Notes under the pieces: generated by a model | Databases searched by the model: none | The model's input: only the letters and a program-made list of their open reading frames with translations | Told to the model about the DNA's origin: nothing | In this document: positions 50,810 to 60,691 of the stretch, piece after piece | Numbering within the stretch: position 1 is the first letter of the stretch | Layout: each line of letters opens with the position of its first letter | Made by a program: the position numbers and the translations under genes | From: Oscillospiraceae bacterium | GTDB taxonomy: Bacteria; Bacillota; Clostridia; Oscillospirales; Acutalibacteraceae | Length of the DNA stretch: 64,000 bases | NCBI GenBank assembly: GCA_902792985.1 | Contig: CADBBT010000002.1 | Coordinates: 1-64,000, forward strand | Direction: 5' to 3'

Positions 50810-52111
50810 TTATCGGATGATATCGAAGATCAGATCGGTTTTTTCCGGCGCTTTCGGACCGACGGTCAGCGCATCAAGATACCGCTTTGCTGCCGGTTCG
50901 ACTGCCGCAGCGTCGTTCGTATAAAGGGTGGCGAGGATTTCCCCTTTCTTGACCGCATCGCCGGTTTTTTTGTAAACGAGGATGCCCGCACTGTCATCGA
51001 TCTCGTCTTCCTTTTTGCTGCGGCCCGCACCGAGGATGACCGCCGCCGTGCCGATCGCTTCGGTATCCATGAACGTGATATAGCCGTCCGCGGAAGAAAC
51101 AACGGGAACCGCCAGCGCCGCACCGTCGCCGTATTTTGCGTTTTCAAGCCACGCCGCGTCGCCGCCCTGCGCAGTCACCCATTGCTGCATTTTTCGGAAG
51201 GCTTCGCCGCTTTCGAGGGCGGCAATAACCCGCGCCTCGGCTTCTGCATGAGGAATGTTTGCAAACAGCATGGCCATCTCGGTTGCGAGTGCCACGCAAA
51301 CGTCGTATAAATCACCCTTGGACGCGCCGCGAAGCACCTTGACCGCCTCGATCACCTCAAGCGTGTTGCCGACAGCCGTCCCGAGCGGACGGTTCATATC
51401 GGTGATCAAAGCAGACATCCTGCGTCCGCACGCCTTGCCGATCGCCACCATGTTGCGCGCAAGAACGCGAGCGTCGTCGGCCGTTTTCATAAATGCGCCG
51501 GAGCCCGCCTTGACGTCAAGCACAATGCTTTTGGAGCCGGCGGCGATCTTTTTGGACATGACACTTGATGTGATCAGGGGGATGGAATCGACCGTTGCAG
51601 TCACATCACGCAGCGCATACAGCTTTTTATCCGCCGGGGTCAGATTGCCGGACTGGCCGATCACGGCGATGCCGATCTCTTCCACCTGTTTGAGAAACGC
51701 TTCCCGCTCCATGGTCACCCGCATGCCGGGGATCGATGCAAGCTTGTCGACCGTTCCGCCGGTATGGCCGAGTCCCCTGCCGGACATTTTTGCAACCTTT
51801 CCGCCCAGCGAGGCAACGATCGGCGCAACGATCAGCGTGGTCTTGTCTCCCACGCCGCCGGTGGAATGCTTGTCAACGGTCAGATCGCCGAAGCGCGACA
51901 GATCGATCATGTCGCCGGAGCGCGCCATGCAGTCTGTGAGCGCAGCGGTCTCTTCGTCGGTCATGCCGCGAAAAAAGATCGCCATACAAAGCGCCGACGC
52001 CTGATAATCGGGGATCGTACCGTTCACATAGCCGTCAATGAAGGCAGCGATCTCTTCCTTGGTGAGCGTGCCGCCGTTTCGTTTTTTCAATATAATATCG
52101 TAGATTCTCAC
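50810..52111 (-). CDS. pdp: Pyrimidine-nucleoside phosphorylase
   Basis: The 433-residue protein is full length. The segment SGRGLGHTGGTVDKLASIPG near residue 110 is the thymidine/pyrimidine-nucleoside phosphorylase signature, and VDKHSTGGVGDKTTL near 80 binds phosphate. The C-terminal domain holds GDAVKKGEILATLYTND. It splits uridine, thymidine or deoxyuridine with phosphate, giving base and (deoxy)ribose 1-phosphate, in pyrimidine salvage. Start is GTG at 52111 behind GAAGGAGATATTGCATT. It stands alone. The 220 bases upstream show no other gene. Confidence 0.95.
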   Translation of the reverse strand: MRIYDIILKKRNGGTLTKEEIAAFIDGYVNGTIPDYQASALCMAIFFRGMTDEETAALTDCMARSGDMIDLSRFGDLTVDKHSTGGVGDKTTLIVAPIVASLGGKVAKMSGRGLGHTGGTVDKLASIPGMRVTMEREAFLKQVEEIGIAVIGQSGNLTPADKKLYALRDVTATVDSIPLITSSVMSKKIAAGSKSIVLDVKAGSGAFMKTADDARVLARNMVAIGKACGRRMSALITDMNRPLGTAVGNTLEVIEAVKVLRGASKGDLYDVCVALATEMAMLFANIPHAEAEARVIAALESGEAFRKMQQWVTAQGGDAAWLENAKYGDGAALAVPVVSSADGYITFMDTEAIGTAAVILGAGRSKKEDEIDDSAGILVYKKTGDAVKKGEILATLYTNDAAAVEPAAKRYLDALTVGPKAPEKTDLIFDIIR

Positions 52112-52333
52112 AATGCAATATCTCCTTCTCGGATCAATAATAAACCGAACGGGGTTCCGATTGCGTGTGACGCGTTGGCTTGGACTTTCCCGCTGTTTCA
52201 GAATTATATCACTCTTTGATAATTATTTCAATACCGGCTTGCAGACAGTCCATCCGAAAACGCAATGATATCAGCCGCGCTTGCTCCGGTCGCTTCTCCG
52301 CCGGCACAGCGCCGCAGATGTGCTTTTCCCATA

Positions 52334-52864
52334 TCATAGCACGGCTTTGATGGCGTGGAACAACAGCTTGAACGGACGGGCCAAAAGGCGGAAGAACGCC
52401 GTCAAAGCGTTCGCGCCGTTTTGCACCTTGATTTCGGTTGTCAGTGCCTCAGACTGCACGCCGTAAGCGTTTTCGGCGATCACGCGCACGGTATAACCGC
52501 CCTTTGCAAGCCCCTGCACTGTGAAGGGGATCGTCTCTTCAAGCTTGTCGGCAACATAGTAATGCGGCAGATACCACTGCTTATCCACGGTCAGGCCGAG
52601 CTTGTTCTTGACAATCACGCGATAAAGCACGATCGGCTGACCATCGGTGGAAGTGGCTGCAGGCGCCGAGACAACAAGCTTGCCCTTGCCGGTCTCTTCC
52701 GCCGTCAGGGCAGCGTCCGCAGAAAAGACGGGCGCCGAGCACAGCAGCAAAAACAGACAGACGGATACTTTTTTTGAAAACCCAACGAAAAACGCCGGAG
52801 AACAGAATTGGGCACCTCTAAAACTCGTGTCGTTTGAGTGTGGCACAGATTTTGCGGTACTCAT
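52334..52864 (-). CDS. Secreted protein with fibronectin-type-III-like fold and amphipathic C-terminal tail
   Basis: The start at 52864 overlaps the upstream stop (ATGA). The first 35 residues do not look like a normal signal peptide start, but VSVCLFLLLCSAPVFSADA directly after them does, so the true start may have been displaced. Residues about 65-150 read like a fibronectin III domain (KLVVSAPAATSTDGQPIVLYRVIVKN, GYTVRVIAENAYGVQSEALTTEIKV). The tail FFRLLARPFKLLFHAIK resembles those of nearby surface proteins. It may bind carbohydrate or protein outside the cell. It follows a truncated phosphoesterase fragment. Confidence 0.5.
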   Translation of the reverse strand: MSTAKSVPHSNDTSFRGAQFCSPAFFVGFSKKVSVCLFLLLCSAPVFSADAALTAEETGKGKLVVSAPAATSTDGQPIVLYRVIVKNKLGLTVDKQWYLPHYYVADKLEETIPFTVQGLAKGGYTVRVIAENAYGVQSEALTTEIKVQNGANALTAFFRLLARPFKLLFHAIKAVL

Positions 52865-53199
52865 TTGTAAAACAGTCGGGCCGCCGCTCTTCCGAAGATC
52901 GCAAGAAAATCGGCGATCCCATGCCAGAGCTTTGCAAAAAACAGTTTCAGTTTTGAAACGGCACCCACTGCGATCAACTGCGAATCTTTCTTTTTTGCAA
53001 GGTCCATGGTCAAAAGGACTTTGCTTTCATATGTGCCGTCCTCGTGCAGGGTGATGACCCTCGACCCCCAGTTGAGCATTGTGCGCAGCTTGTGGGGTTT
53101 CACGCTGGGCGTGTTGACAATGTCAACGCCGTTGATCTCCACGGTAAAACTGTTGTAGTGATCGTGACCGTTGATGATCGCTCTCGCAGCGTCGGGCAT
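52861..53199 (-). pseudogene. C-terminal fragment of a calcineurin-like metallophosphoesterase
   Basis: INGHDHYNSFTVEINGVDIVN is the last metal-binding motif (GHDH) of calcineurin-like phosphoesterases, followed by the usual C-terminal strands. All N-terminal metal motifs are missing, and the region directly upstream encodes the end of an unrelated TraX-like protein. It is therefore a truncated gene. The tail LKLFFAKLWHGIADFL and onward is amphipathic, as in other surface proteins here. The frame remains open and could still be translated from the ATG at 53199, without an evident ribosome binding site. Confidence 0.65.
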
Positions 53200-53242
53200 T
53201 TTTGTTGGTCTGCGTTTTTTGCATACATCAGAAAAAAGCGGA

Positions 53243-53902
53243 TCAACGGTCGGTCAGCACGCAGAGCAGGCCGACCGCAAACATGTGGGCAGGATAGAAC
53301 GATACATACAGCTTCCGGAACCACTTCGCATGATATCCGAGCTCGCCGTTGTAAAAGCTGAGGATGAAACCTGCCAGAAAATGACCGGCGACCCACGGTG
53401 CAAATGCAACGACCTCTTCCCACCATCTTGCCGGGTCTCCGAATCCGCTTCGCGCCCAGAAGTAAAGCGAAAGATAGCAGATAAAGACCGCCAGCAACAC
53501 CAGAACTCGTCTTGTCCATCTCCAGCTTCTTCCCGCGTTCGACGCTTTTTTGGATTCTCTGATATACCAGTAGAATGCAATGGCCAAAAGGGGCCCCACC
53601 AGATTGAAGTTTCCTTTTAACATATAGTTGGAAAAACCAAGCAAGCCGTAGATACAGACAAGCACAGCGACATTTTTCCGTTTTGCGACCGCTTCTCCTG
53701 ACGCCGCCGAGGGAAGAAACCATTCTGTAGCCATCATTCCCAAATAGCCCAGCAGAAGCGTGATCATGTTGCTTTGAGAACTGAGATACTCTGAAAAGCC
53801 AAGGCCAAAATCCAGCAGGTCATAGCACGGCTCTGAAATGAAAGCCAAAAAAATGAGCATTGCGAAGTGTTTGAACTGCACCAATTTATACGGACAGTAC
53901 AA
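53243..53902 (-). pseudogene. TraX-family acetyltransferase-like membrane protein, N-terminus lost
   Basis: The 219-residue frame has about six hydrophobic segments and the TraX pattern KHFAMLIFLAFISEPCYDLL, GNFNLVGPLLAIAFYWYI and LYVSFYPAHMFAVGLL. TraX proteins acetylate pilin or surface sugars. The usual first 50-60 residues, with the first helices, are missing: the reading frame begins next to the IS3 transposase gene, so the insertion or a later deletion has cut the gene. Confidence 0.6.
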
Positions 53903-53935
53903 AAAACAGCCTAAATGGTAGAAATAACTAAATCG

Positions 53936-54673
53936 TTAAGCAACGAACTGGCGCCGATATTCCATCGGTGTCAGTTTTGTTTTGAGTTGGATACGCTGGT
54001 AGTTGTAGAAATGGATGTATTCACCTATGAGGAGGCGCGCCTCCTCATAGGTGCGCGGCTTTGCACGATTAATACACTCAGTTTTCAAAATTGAGAAAAA
54101 GTTTTCTGCCAAAGCGTTGTCATATGGGTTCCCACGTCTTGACATCGACGGCGTAATGCCGTATGATTGAGTCAGGCGGAAATATGCTTGAGAGGTATAC
54201 TGGAAGCCTTGGTCACTGTGGAGCTGCAACTCTGCAGTGACATTTTCTTTTCTCCGGGCTTCTCTGACCGTGCTCAATACAAGTTGAATATTCTGTTTCG
54301 TACCGGTTTTGTATGCGACGATGCTATTGTCATACAGATCCCGGATGATGGAAAGATACAAGAATCCCTGTCCCGTCTTGATGTATGAAATATCCGTTAC
54401 CCACTTTTGGTTCGGCCGATCGGCATGGAAATCTCTGTTCAGAAGGTTCGGATATCTGTGCAGGCAATCCCCGTAATGCTGATACTTCTTTCTTCTGACA
54501 ACGGAAAGCAGATTGTATTTCTGCATGACACGCAACACCGTCTTCGGATTTCGATGAATTCCCTGTCGGTCAAGCCAAATCTGAACTCTCCGATAACCGT
54601 AGGTCTGTTTGACTTCTGATTGACAGGCGCGGATCCGGTCGGCCAACGGCAGGTCCCGATCCGGTTGCTCCAT
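53936..54673 (-). mobile_element. Truncated IS3-family transposase (OrfB)
   Basis: The 245-residue frame contains the complete DDE core: WVTDISYIKTGQGFLYLSII (first Asp), LQLHSDQGFQYTSQAYF (second Asp) and RGNPYDNALAENFFSILKTE (Glu), plus the C-terminal YNYQRIQLKTKLTPMEYRR. The N-terminal 30 or so residues of normal OrfB and the whole OrfA with its frameshift window are missing upstream, so this is a relic. No matching terminal repeats are seen. From 54674 to 55065 only fragments are seen, including a minus-strand segment (DDQEALLRSLIPGLQPEQQK) I cannot assign. Confidence 0.8.
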
Positions 54674-55065
54674 GCGCTTACTTGTGGCTTTGCGAAGGCA
54701 GTCAGGATTGCTTCCATCGTTTTTTGCTGTTCCGGCTGCAGTCCGGGGATCAGCGAACGAAGAAGCGCTTCCTGATCATCATGCAGATACCGGCGGGAGA
54801 GGTACCATCCGTCCATGGCCCGGACGCCGCCTGCACCAGACGTCTGCGTGTAAATCGGGTGAGAACATGCAAGAATCCTTTTTTTAACTTGCAACCGTTT
54901 TTCTTTGATTCCGCGCAAGTGCCTCAGCACAGCATGAAATAAGAGAGCTTTCTCCCAAAAAGCTCTTGTGTTTTCCGGTGAAGTGTGATATGTTTTATTT
55001 GATACAAAGTATCTGCCGCTGCGGCTGCTGCCCGCTTCGAACAGTTTTGATACAGGAGAACGCAT

Positions 55066-56439
55066 ATGGAACAGATTTTGATCGACCCGCAGAAAACGTA
55101 TCAGACCATCGAATCCTTCGGTGTTTCCGGCGCGTGGTGGGCGCAGGAAATCGGTGGCTGGGAAGAACCCGACGAAGAAAGCGGTCTGCCGAAGCGCGAA
55201 CGCATCGCCGAACTGCTGTTCGACCGGGAAAAGGGGATCGGCGTCAGTTGCTATCGCTATAATCTGGGCGCCGGTTCCAAACAAAGCGGCAAAGGGCAGT
55301 ACAGCCCCGCCTGCCGCCGCGCCGAAAGTTTTGACTGCGACGGCGGCGCGTATGACTGGAGATGCGACAAAAATGCCGTTTGGATGTTGCGGCAGGCAGT
55401 GAACTACGGCGTGAGCGAGATCATCTTCTTTGTCAATTCTCCGCCGGAGCGGTTCACGAAAAACGGCATGGCGCACGGCAGCAAAGCTTTTCACAGCAAT
55501 CTTTCAAGAGCGAATTACACAAACTTTGTCAATTATTGTCTGGACTGTGTGGCACATTTCCGGGCAGAAGGGATTCCCGTGCAGTACCTTTCGCCGGTCA
55601 ACGAGCCGGTCTGGAAATGGACCGGCGGGCAGGAGGGCTGCCATTACCGCCCGCATCAGGTGCGAACGCTGTTTCGTTTGTTTGCCGATGCGTTGGAGCA
55701 ACGCCCTGACCTTGTCGATCTGAAGCTCTCCGGCGCGGAAAACGGCGATATCCGCTGGTTCAACAAAACCTATTGCCGCATAATGCTCGGCGACAAAAAG
55801 ATTCGTGCCCGTGTGGACGCGATTGACACGCATTCCTACTGCGTGACGCCGCAGGTCGGACCGCTGCCGTCGCTCATCGGCGACCGGCTGCCGTTTCTGA
55901 AGCGCTACCGCCGGTACCTCGACCGGCATTTCCCGGACGTGCCCGCAAAAACGAGCGAATGGACGCATATGAAGGGCGGCAGGGATTACGGCATGGATTC
56001 CGCGCTGGAACAGACCAGGATCCTGATGGAGGATCTGACGATCTTGCGTGTGTGTTCGTGGCAGCTCTGGATCGCTGTTTCCAACGTGGATTACTGCGAC
56101 GGACTGATCTATGCGTTCGATGATACGCGCACCTTCGCGCTCACAAAGCGTTACTATGCTTTCGGTCATTTTTCAAAGTTTATCCGGCCGGGCAGCGTCC
56201 GTGTGCATACAGACGCCGGCACACATCTGCAGGCGGTCGGATTTGAAAAAGACGGACGGCAGGTCGTTGTGATTGCCAACCACAACACATACGAAACAAG
56301 AGCATCCCTTCCCGCAAATGTCAGCGCGGTTTATCTGACCGATGAGACCCATGCGCTGACGCCGGTGGTTCCGGCAGCTGTGTTTTCCTTTCCGTCGAAA
56401 AGCGTAACGACGATCATCATTGAAAAACAGGATGGATGA
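55066..56439 (+). CDS. GH30-family glycosidase (endo-beta-1,6-galactanase-like)
   Basis: The 457-residue protein has a TIM barrel followed by a beta domain. QTIESFGVSGAWWAQEIGGW opens the barrel, YLSPVNEPVWKWTGGQ near residue 185 holds the acid/base Glu and AKTSEWTHMKGG near 303 the nucleophile Glu. This matches GH30 enzymes of the beta-1,6-galactanase group. No signal peptide is present, so it is probably cytoplasmic and acts on imported oligosaccharides. It lies three bases before a large transporter gene with which it forms an operon. ATG is behind AGGAGAACGCAT. Confidence 0.85.
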   Translation: MEQILIDPQKTYQTIESFGVSGAWWAQEIGGWEEPDEESGLPKRERIAELLFDREKGIGVSCYRYNLGAGSKQSGKGQYSPACRRAESFDCDGGAYDWRCDKNAVWMLRQAVNYGVSEIIFFVNSPPERFTKNGMAHGSKAFHSNLSRANYTNFVNYCLDCVAHFRAEGIPVQYLSPVNEPVWKWTGGQEGCHYRPHQVRTLFRLFADALEQRPDLVDLKLSGAENGDIRWFNKTYCRIMLGDKKIRARVDAIDTHSYCVTPQVGPLPSLIGDRLPFLKRYRRYLDRHFPDVPAKTSEWTHMKGGRDYGMDSALEQTRILMEDLTILRVCSWQLWIAVSNVDYCDGLIYAFDDTRTFALTKRYYAFGHFSKFIRPGSVRVHTDAGTHLQAVGFEKDGRQVVVIANHNTYETRASLPANVSAVYLTDETHALTPVVPAAVFSFPSKSVTTIIIEKQDG

Positions 56440-56442
56440 AAC

Positions 56443-58599
56443 ATGATTGAAACGATCAAAGGCTTGCTGCATGAGATCTTTGCACATTGGCGCGTTCCGG
56501 CAAAAGGCAACAGCGTTGCCTACCGGGAATATCTGATGCTCTCCGTCGGCTGGCTCGGAATGCGGCTTGCAACGGTGTTCGGCATTGCGTTCGGTGTAAA
56601 CGATCCGTTCACCGCCATGACGCTGCACATGACGCATCGGGATCTTCTGGTGTTCGGCTACATCTGCACTGCCATTGGTTACGCGCTCGCACCGCTCAAC
56701 GCCTACATCATTGACAATCTGCGTTCCCGTGTCGGAAAGTACCGCGTGTTTGTCAGACTTGCCGTTCCTTCGGGCATTCTGTCGCTGTTCGCGCTGTTTT
56801 TTCCGTATGAAAAAATGGGCTATTTTCCGATGATCGTGTCGCTGTTTCTCATTGGACAGATTCAGGGCTACGTGCAGGGCTGGTACAACACCGGCGTGAG
56901 CAATCTGGTCTATGTGATCTCCCCGAATTCGCAGGAACGCGTGCGCATCATGGCGGTCTCTTCGCTCGTGCATAATTTTGCGCCGAGCCTGACGGGACTG
57001 CTGATCCCTGTGCTCAGCGACGTTTTTGCCGACGGCGATCTTTACAACATCCGGTCCTATCGCATGATCTATCCCGTGTTCATCGTGATCGGTGTGGCGA
57101 TGAGTCTTGCGGCATATTACGGTGTGCGTGAACGCATCATCGCCCCGCGCTCAAGAGTGACAAAGGTCGGACTTTGGGACGCGCTGCGGGCGGTATCGAA
57201 AAACAAGCTGTTCTGGATCAAATGCTCCGATAACTGGAACAACTTTATGGAGGACAGCAAGAACGTGCTGATGCAGTGGCTGTTCTATTACGGCAAGGTC
57301 GGCTCCATGACGACCTACGGCATCATGGATACGCTGTCCTACAATTCTTCCATGTGGGCGATGCTCGCGTCACCGTGGCTGATCGGCAAGCTCGGCAAAA
57401 AGGGCTTCAAGCTGATGAAGAATTTCTCGCAGGTGTTCATCACGCTGGGCCTTGCGCTGACCTATAAAAAGAGCCTTGTGCTGATATTCATCTTCTATTT
57501 TCTCAACCGCTTCTGGGAGACCACCGAAATCATTGACCGCGCGATGGAGTCCGACATCCGCGACTATCAGCAATATATCAGCGGAGAACGCATCGACGGT
57601 TCGTTCGGCGTGGTAGATACCTATGTCGGCGGCGCAGTCGGCGCGGTGACGAATCTCTTTGTCCCGTGGGTCTATCGACGCAACGGCTTCGACGGCACCG
57701 ACTATTCCGTGCTGAGTGTCTATCACGACGACGGCAGTTTCAACAGCGGCAATGTGCTGTATACCTTGCTTGACAAGTTGTTGGTCATATCGCTCATCGG
57801 TGCTGCGGTCGACGTCTTGCCGTGGTTCTTCTACGACCTGAGCGATACGGATCAGAAGGCGATCGTCCGTGTGCTGCGGTTGCGGACCGCCATCGAAGAT
57901 AAGGCTGCGGGCGTTCTGCAGGATGACGTTTACTGTGAGGCGTGTGAAGCACTGCAGGCCATGCGTGCAAATCTTGCGCAAGAAAAAGAAGCAAACGTAA
58001 GGAAACATGACGTTTCCTCCTCCAAAGAAAGGCGGACGGCAAACAAGCAGATTCGACAGCACAATGAAGAAATTGACATCGCGCAATTTCTGCAGCGTGA
58101 GCTGCACCGCTATACATCGCCGTTCGGTGAGGCGCTCATCGATCTTTGCCGGAAAATGGTGCAAGATGGTGCGCAAGCGGACGAACTCGAGAAGCTCGCT
58201 GTGACGCTGCCGCAAGGTGGGCGCCGGGAAGACCGTGCGCTGCGATCTGACGCAATCCATATGGCGCGAGCCGTGAAACGCAGTGAGGCTCTGCTTGCAA
58301 AGTACCCGGAAACAAAGAACGCGCTCTCCGCCGACGAATACGAACTGCTGTACGGCCTGCCGGAAGACACCAAAGAACAGCGCCGTGAAAAACGCACGCT
58401 GCTCCGGGCTGCAAACCGGGAACGCAACCGCTGCGGCAAAGTCATGAAGCCCGTGCTCTGGGCGCAGCGCAATCTTCTGCTGTGCGAAGCGTATGCAAAT
58501 CTGGAATCGTTTGAGGCGGACTATCCGCAGGCGCAGCAGCGGCTTGAAGAAGCCCATCGCGCCGCAGCGCAGAAAGCGGCCGCGTCAAAAACCTCCTGA
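56443..58599 (+). CDS. Large MFS/GPH-like transporter with about 200-residue cytoplasmic C-terminal extension
   Basis: The 718-residue protein has about 12 membrane segments in its first 490 residues, with the subgroup signature HWRVPAKGNSVAYREYL at the N-terminus and QQYISGERIDGSFG after helix 10, as in its paralogue at 43307. From residue about 490 a charged helical region follows (YCEACEALQAMRANLAQEKE, LHRYTSPFGEALIDLCRKM, then Arg/Glu-rich coiled coil ending in AAQKAAASKTS), far longer than in normal family members. It probably imports the galactan-type oligosaccharide cut by the GH30 enzyme. Confidence 0.8.
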   Translation: MIETIKGLLHEIFAHWRVPAKGNSVAYREYLMLSVGWLGMRLATVFGIAFGVNDPFTAMTLHMTHRDLLVFGYICTAIGYALAPLNAYIIDNLRSRVGKYRVFVRLAVPSGILSLFALFFPYEKMGYFPMIVSLFLIGQIQGYVQGWYNTGVSNLVYVISPNSQERVRIMAVSSLVHNFAPSLTGLLIPVLSDVFADGDLYNIRSYRMIYPVFIVIGVAMSLAAYYGVRERIIAPRSRVTKVGLWDALRAVSKNKLFWIKCSDNWNNFMEDSKNVLMQWLFYYGKVGSMTTYGIMDTLSYNSSMWAMLASPWLIGKLGKKGFKLMKNFSQVFITLGLALTYKKSLVLIFIFYFLNRFWETTEIIDRAMESDIRDYQQYISGERIDGSFGVVDTYVGGAVGAVTNLFVPWVYRRNGFDGTDYSVLSVYHDDGSFNSGNVLYTLLDKLLVISLIGAAVDVLPWFFYDLSDTDQKAIVRVLRLRTAIEDKAAGVLQDDVYCEACEALQAMRANLAQEKEANVRKHDVSSSKERRTANKQIRQHNEEIDIAQFLQRELHRYTSPFGEALIDLCRKMVQDGAQADELEKLAVTLPQGGRREDRALRSDAIHMARAVKRSEALLAKYPETKNALSADEYELLYGLPEDTKEQRREKRTLLRAANRERNRCGKVMKPVLWAQRNLLLCEAYANLESFEADYPQAQQRLEEAHRAAAQKAAASKTS

Positions 58600-58649
58600 C
58601 GCTGATTATTCCCGGCGGCAACAATTTGCGGCCGAATCTCCCTTATGTA

Positions 58650-59136
58650 AGGTTCTGACCCAATGAAAAATTCTGACCTTTTGAAAAATGAACCGATGCT
58701 GCCGCTGCGGTACTGGCTGCGGCAGCCGCCGTTTTGCTGACGGACCGACGCCTGCTTCTGAAAACGGATCATGTTTTGCCGGTGACGATTGATTGCTTTT
58801 TGTGTTTTCCTCCTCTGTTGCCGCAAACGAAACGATCGCGTTTTTCCTCGAGCGTGCAATGGGGGACACGAATACATCGGGAGCATTCTGTTCAGTCAGG
58901 TGATCTCAAACGTTCCCGTGGCAATCGTCCCGTATCTGTTCAGCCGGAACACTGGCGTACGGCTGTACGGACTTGACAGCGCGGGGCTGGTCTCTTTGAT
59001 CGGTGCGCTTGCGCCGGTGGTCAATTACCGCATTTATGTGCATGAATACCCGGGCAGCGGTTGGAAATTCATCAAAACATTCATGCGCGTGAGCCTTGCA
59101 TTTTTGCAATCGTGGTATTTCATCAGTAAAGGATAA
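58650..59136 (+). pseudogene. Frameshifted SLC13/ArsB-type anion permease remnant
   Basis: Protein-like sequence is spread over three frames. VLAAAAAVLLTDRRLLLKTD (about 58697-58760), ANETIAFFLERAMG (about 58821-58863, another frame) and HEYIGSILFSQVISNVPVAI to YFISKG (about 58867-59133) read as consecutive parts of one ion-transporter-superfamily permease; SQVISNVP is the family motif. The N-terminal two-thirds are absent. A dead gene. Confidence 0.6.
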
Positions 59137-59169
59137 GGCGTCTTTTACTGGCTCAATACGGCAAAGCAA

Positions 59170-59204
59170 AACAGCACCGGTGCAACCCGGTGCTGTTTTA
59201 TCAT
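59170..59204 (+). terminator. Intrinsic terminator
   Basis: AACAGCACCGG and CCGGTGCTGTT form a perfect stem followed by TTATC. It follows the dead permease and also lies just past the GH130 stop on the opposite strand. Confidence 0.7.
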
Positions 59205-59213
59205 CTGTTTGAA

Positions 59214-59873
59214 TTACGGCAACAGTGCCAGAAGGTCGTCCAGCTGTGCGGTGGCGAGACAGACGCAGGTGTCGGACGCGCCGTAATAGATTTTGACCTC
59301 GCCGCTTTCTTCAAGCAGCATGGCGCAGGGGAAGATGACATTCTGGCGGAAGCCGACGTCGGTTTCCACCGGCATATCTGGTGCCATCAGCGGCTGATCG
59401 TACACGGAAAGCACTTTTGAAGGGTCGTCGAGGTCGAGCAGCATCAGCCCGGTGGTATAGCGCTTTTTCCATGCTTTTTCCCAACCGTTCTTTCCGCGGC
59501 TTTCATCTCTGTCAACGGCGTGGAACAGCGTCAGCCAGCCTCTTTCGGTTTTGATGGGCGAAGCAGTCGGTCCGATTTTGTCGTTGGCCCAGAGCACCCG
59601 TTCCGCGCCCAGCAACAGCTTGCTGCGTCCCCAATAGATCAGGTCGGGGGAGCGGGAGAGCCAGATGTCGAATCGTTCGTTGTTGCGGCTGTAGACCGGC
59701 ATTGGCCGTTCCATGCGAAGATATTCGCCGCCGATCTTTTCCGGAAACAGAACCATGTTGCGGTTATCCGGTACACTGAAACTGATTTTTCGGAAGGTTA
59801 TCAGATCATCGGAAAGTTCCCCGATCGTGCCGCAAAGTCCGTGACGGGTGTCTGTCGCAAGGCAGAGATACAG
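59214..59873 (-). pseudogene. GH130 (beta-mannoside phosphorylase-type) gene, N-terminus replaced by phage DNA
   Basis: From the C-terminal side the frame is a good GH130 protein: YLRMERPMPVYSRNNERFDIWLS, WGRSKLLLGAERVLWANDKI, GPTASPIKTERGWLTLFHAVD and IKIYYGASDTCVCLATAQL. GH130 enzymes phosphorolyse beta-mannosides. The first third, including the catalytic Asp region, is missing. Upstream of LYLCLATDTRHGLCG the DNA belongs to a prophage tape-measure gene in another frame. The junction is near 59870-59875. Confidence 0.75.
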
Positions 59874-60640
59874 ATGCCGTTCCACAGGTTCGTGAAAAAC
59901 GACTTGATCCCTGACCAGAAGGATTCCCAATCCGAGCCGAACCAGCCCAGCACCGTGTCCGCTACGCCCTTGATGGCATTGAGCACGATGCCGATGTAGT
60001 TCTTGATGCCTTCCCAAATTGCGGAAAAGTATTCCTTGATGCCTGTCCACACCTTTTCCCAGTCTCCGGTAAAGATGCCGGAGAAGATATCGAACAGGCC
60101 GGTCAGCATGCCGAGCGCCGTTTCAAGCGCGTTTGCGATATTGTCAAAAACCGCGATAAAGATCGGGGCCAGCAGGTTGCAAAAGCCGTCCCAGATCTTT
60201 TTGATCGCGTCCGTGATGTCCGTGAACGTGATGCCGAGATTGCCGAGGCGTTCCTTGATCCCTTCGACGAAGCCGGAAAAGATTTCCTTGGCTTTGTTCC
60301 AGATCGCGGTCACCTTGTCCCGGAATTCCTCGTTCGTCTGCCACAGATGCACGAAGGCCGCAACCAGCACAGCGACCGCTGCGATCACAAGGCCGATGGG
60401 CGACGTCAGAAAGCCGATGGCTTTGCTGCGCACGCCGCTCACGCCGCCGAGGCTGCTCGTTTTGCCGCTGAGGGAAAGGATGCCTTTGCCGAGGCTGGAA
60501 AAGCCGGACATGGCGGAACCAACCGTGCTGATCAGTTTGCCGACGACGAGCAGCAGCGGCCCGATGGCCGCCGCGAGCGCCGCCACCTTGAGGATGGTCT
60601 CTTTCTGCGCGTCGCTCATGCCGTTTAAAATCAAGGTTTA
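59870..60640 (-). pseudogene. Prophage tail tape-measure protein fragment
   Basis: The frame encodes SDAQKETILKVAALAAAIGP near its start, hydrophobic GFLTSPIGLVIAAVAVLVAAF, and repeated Trp-containing units (VWTGIKEYFSAIWEGIKNYI, FWSGIKSFFTNLWNGI), a classic tape-measure pattern. Both ends are missing: the 5' side stops near 60640 next to a tRNA-end-like sequence and the 3' side runs into GH130. It is a prophage scrap, not a working gene. Confidence 0.8.
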
Positions 60641-60691
60641 GGCGGTACGAAATAGTTACTTCGGGAGCTGTCGTCGTCAATTTTTCGCCAA

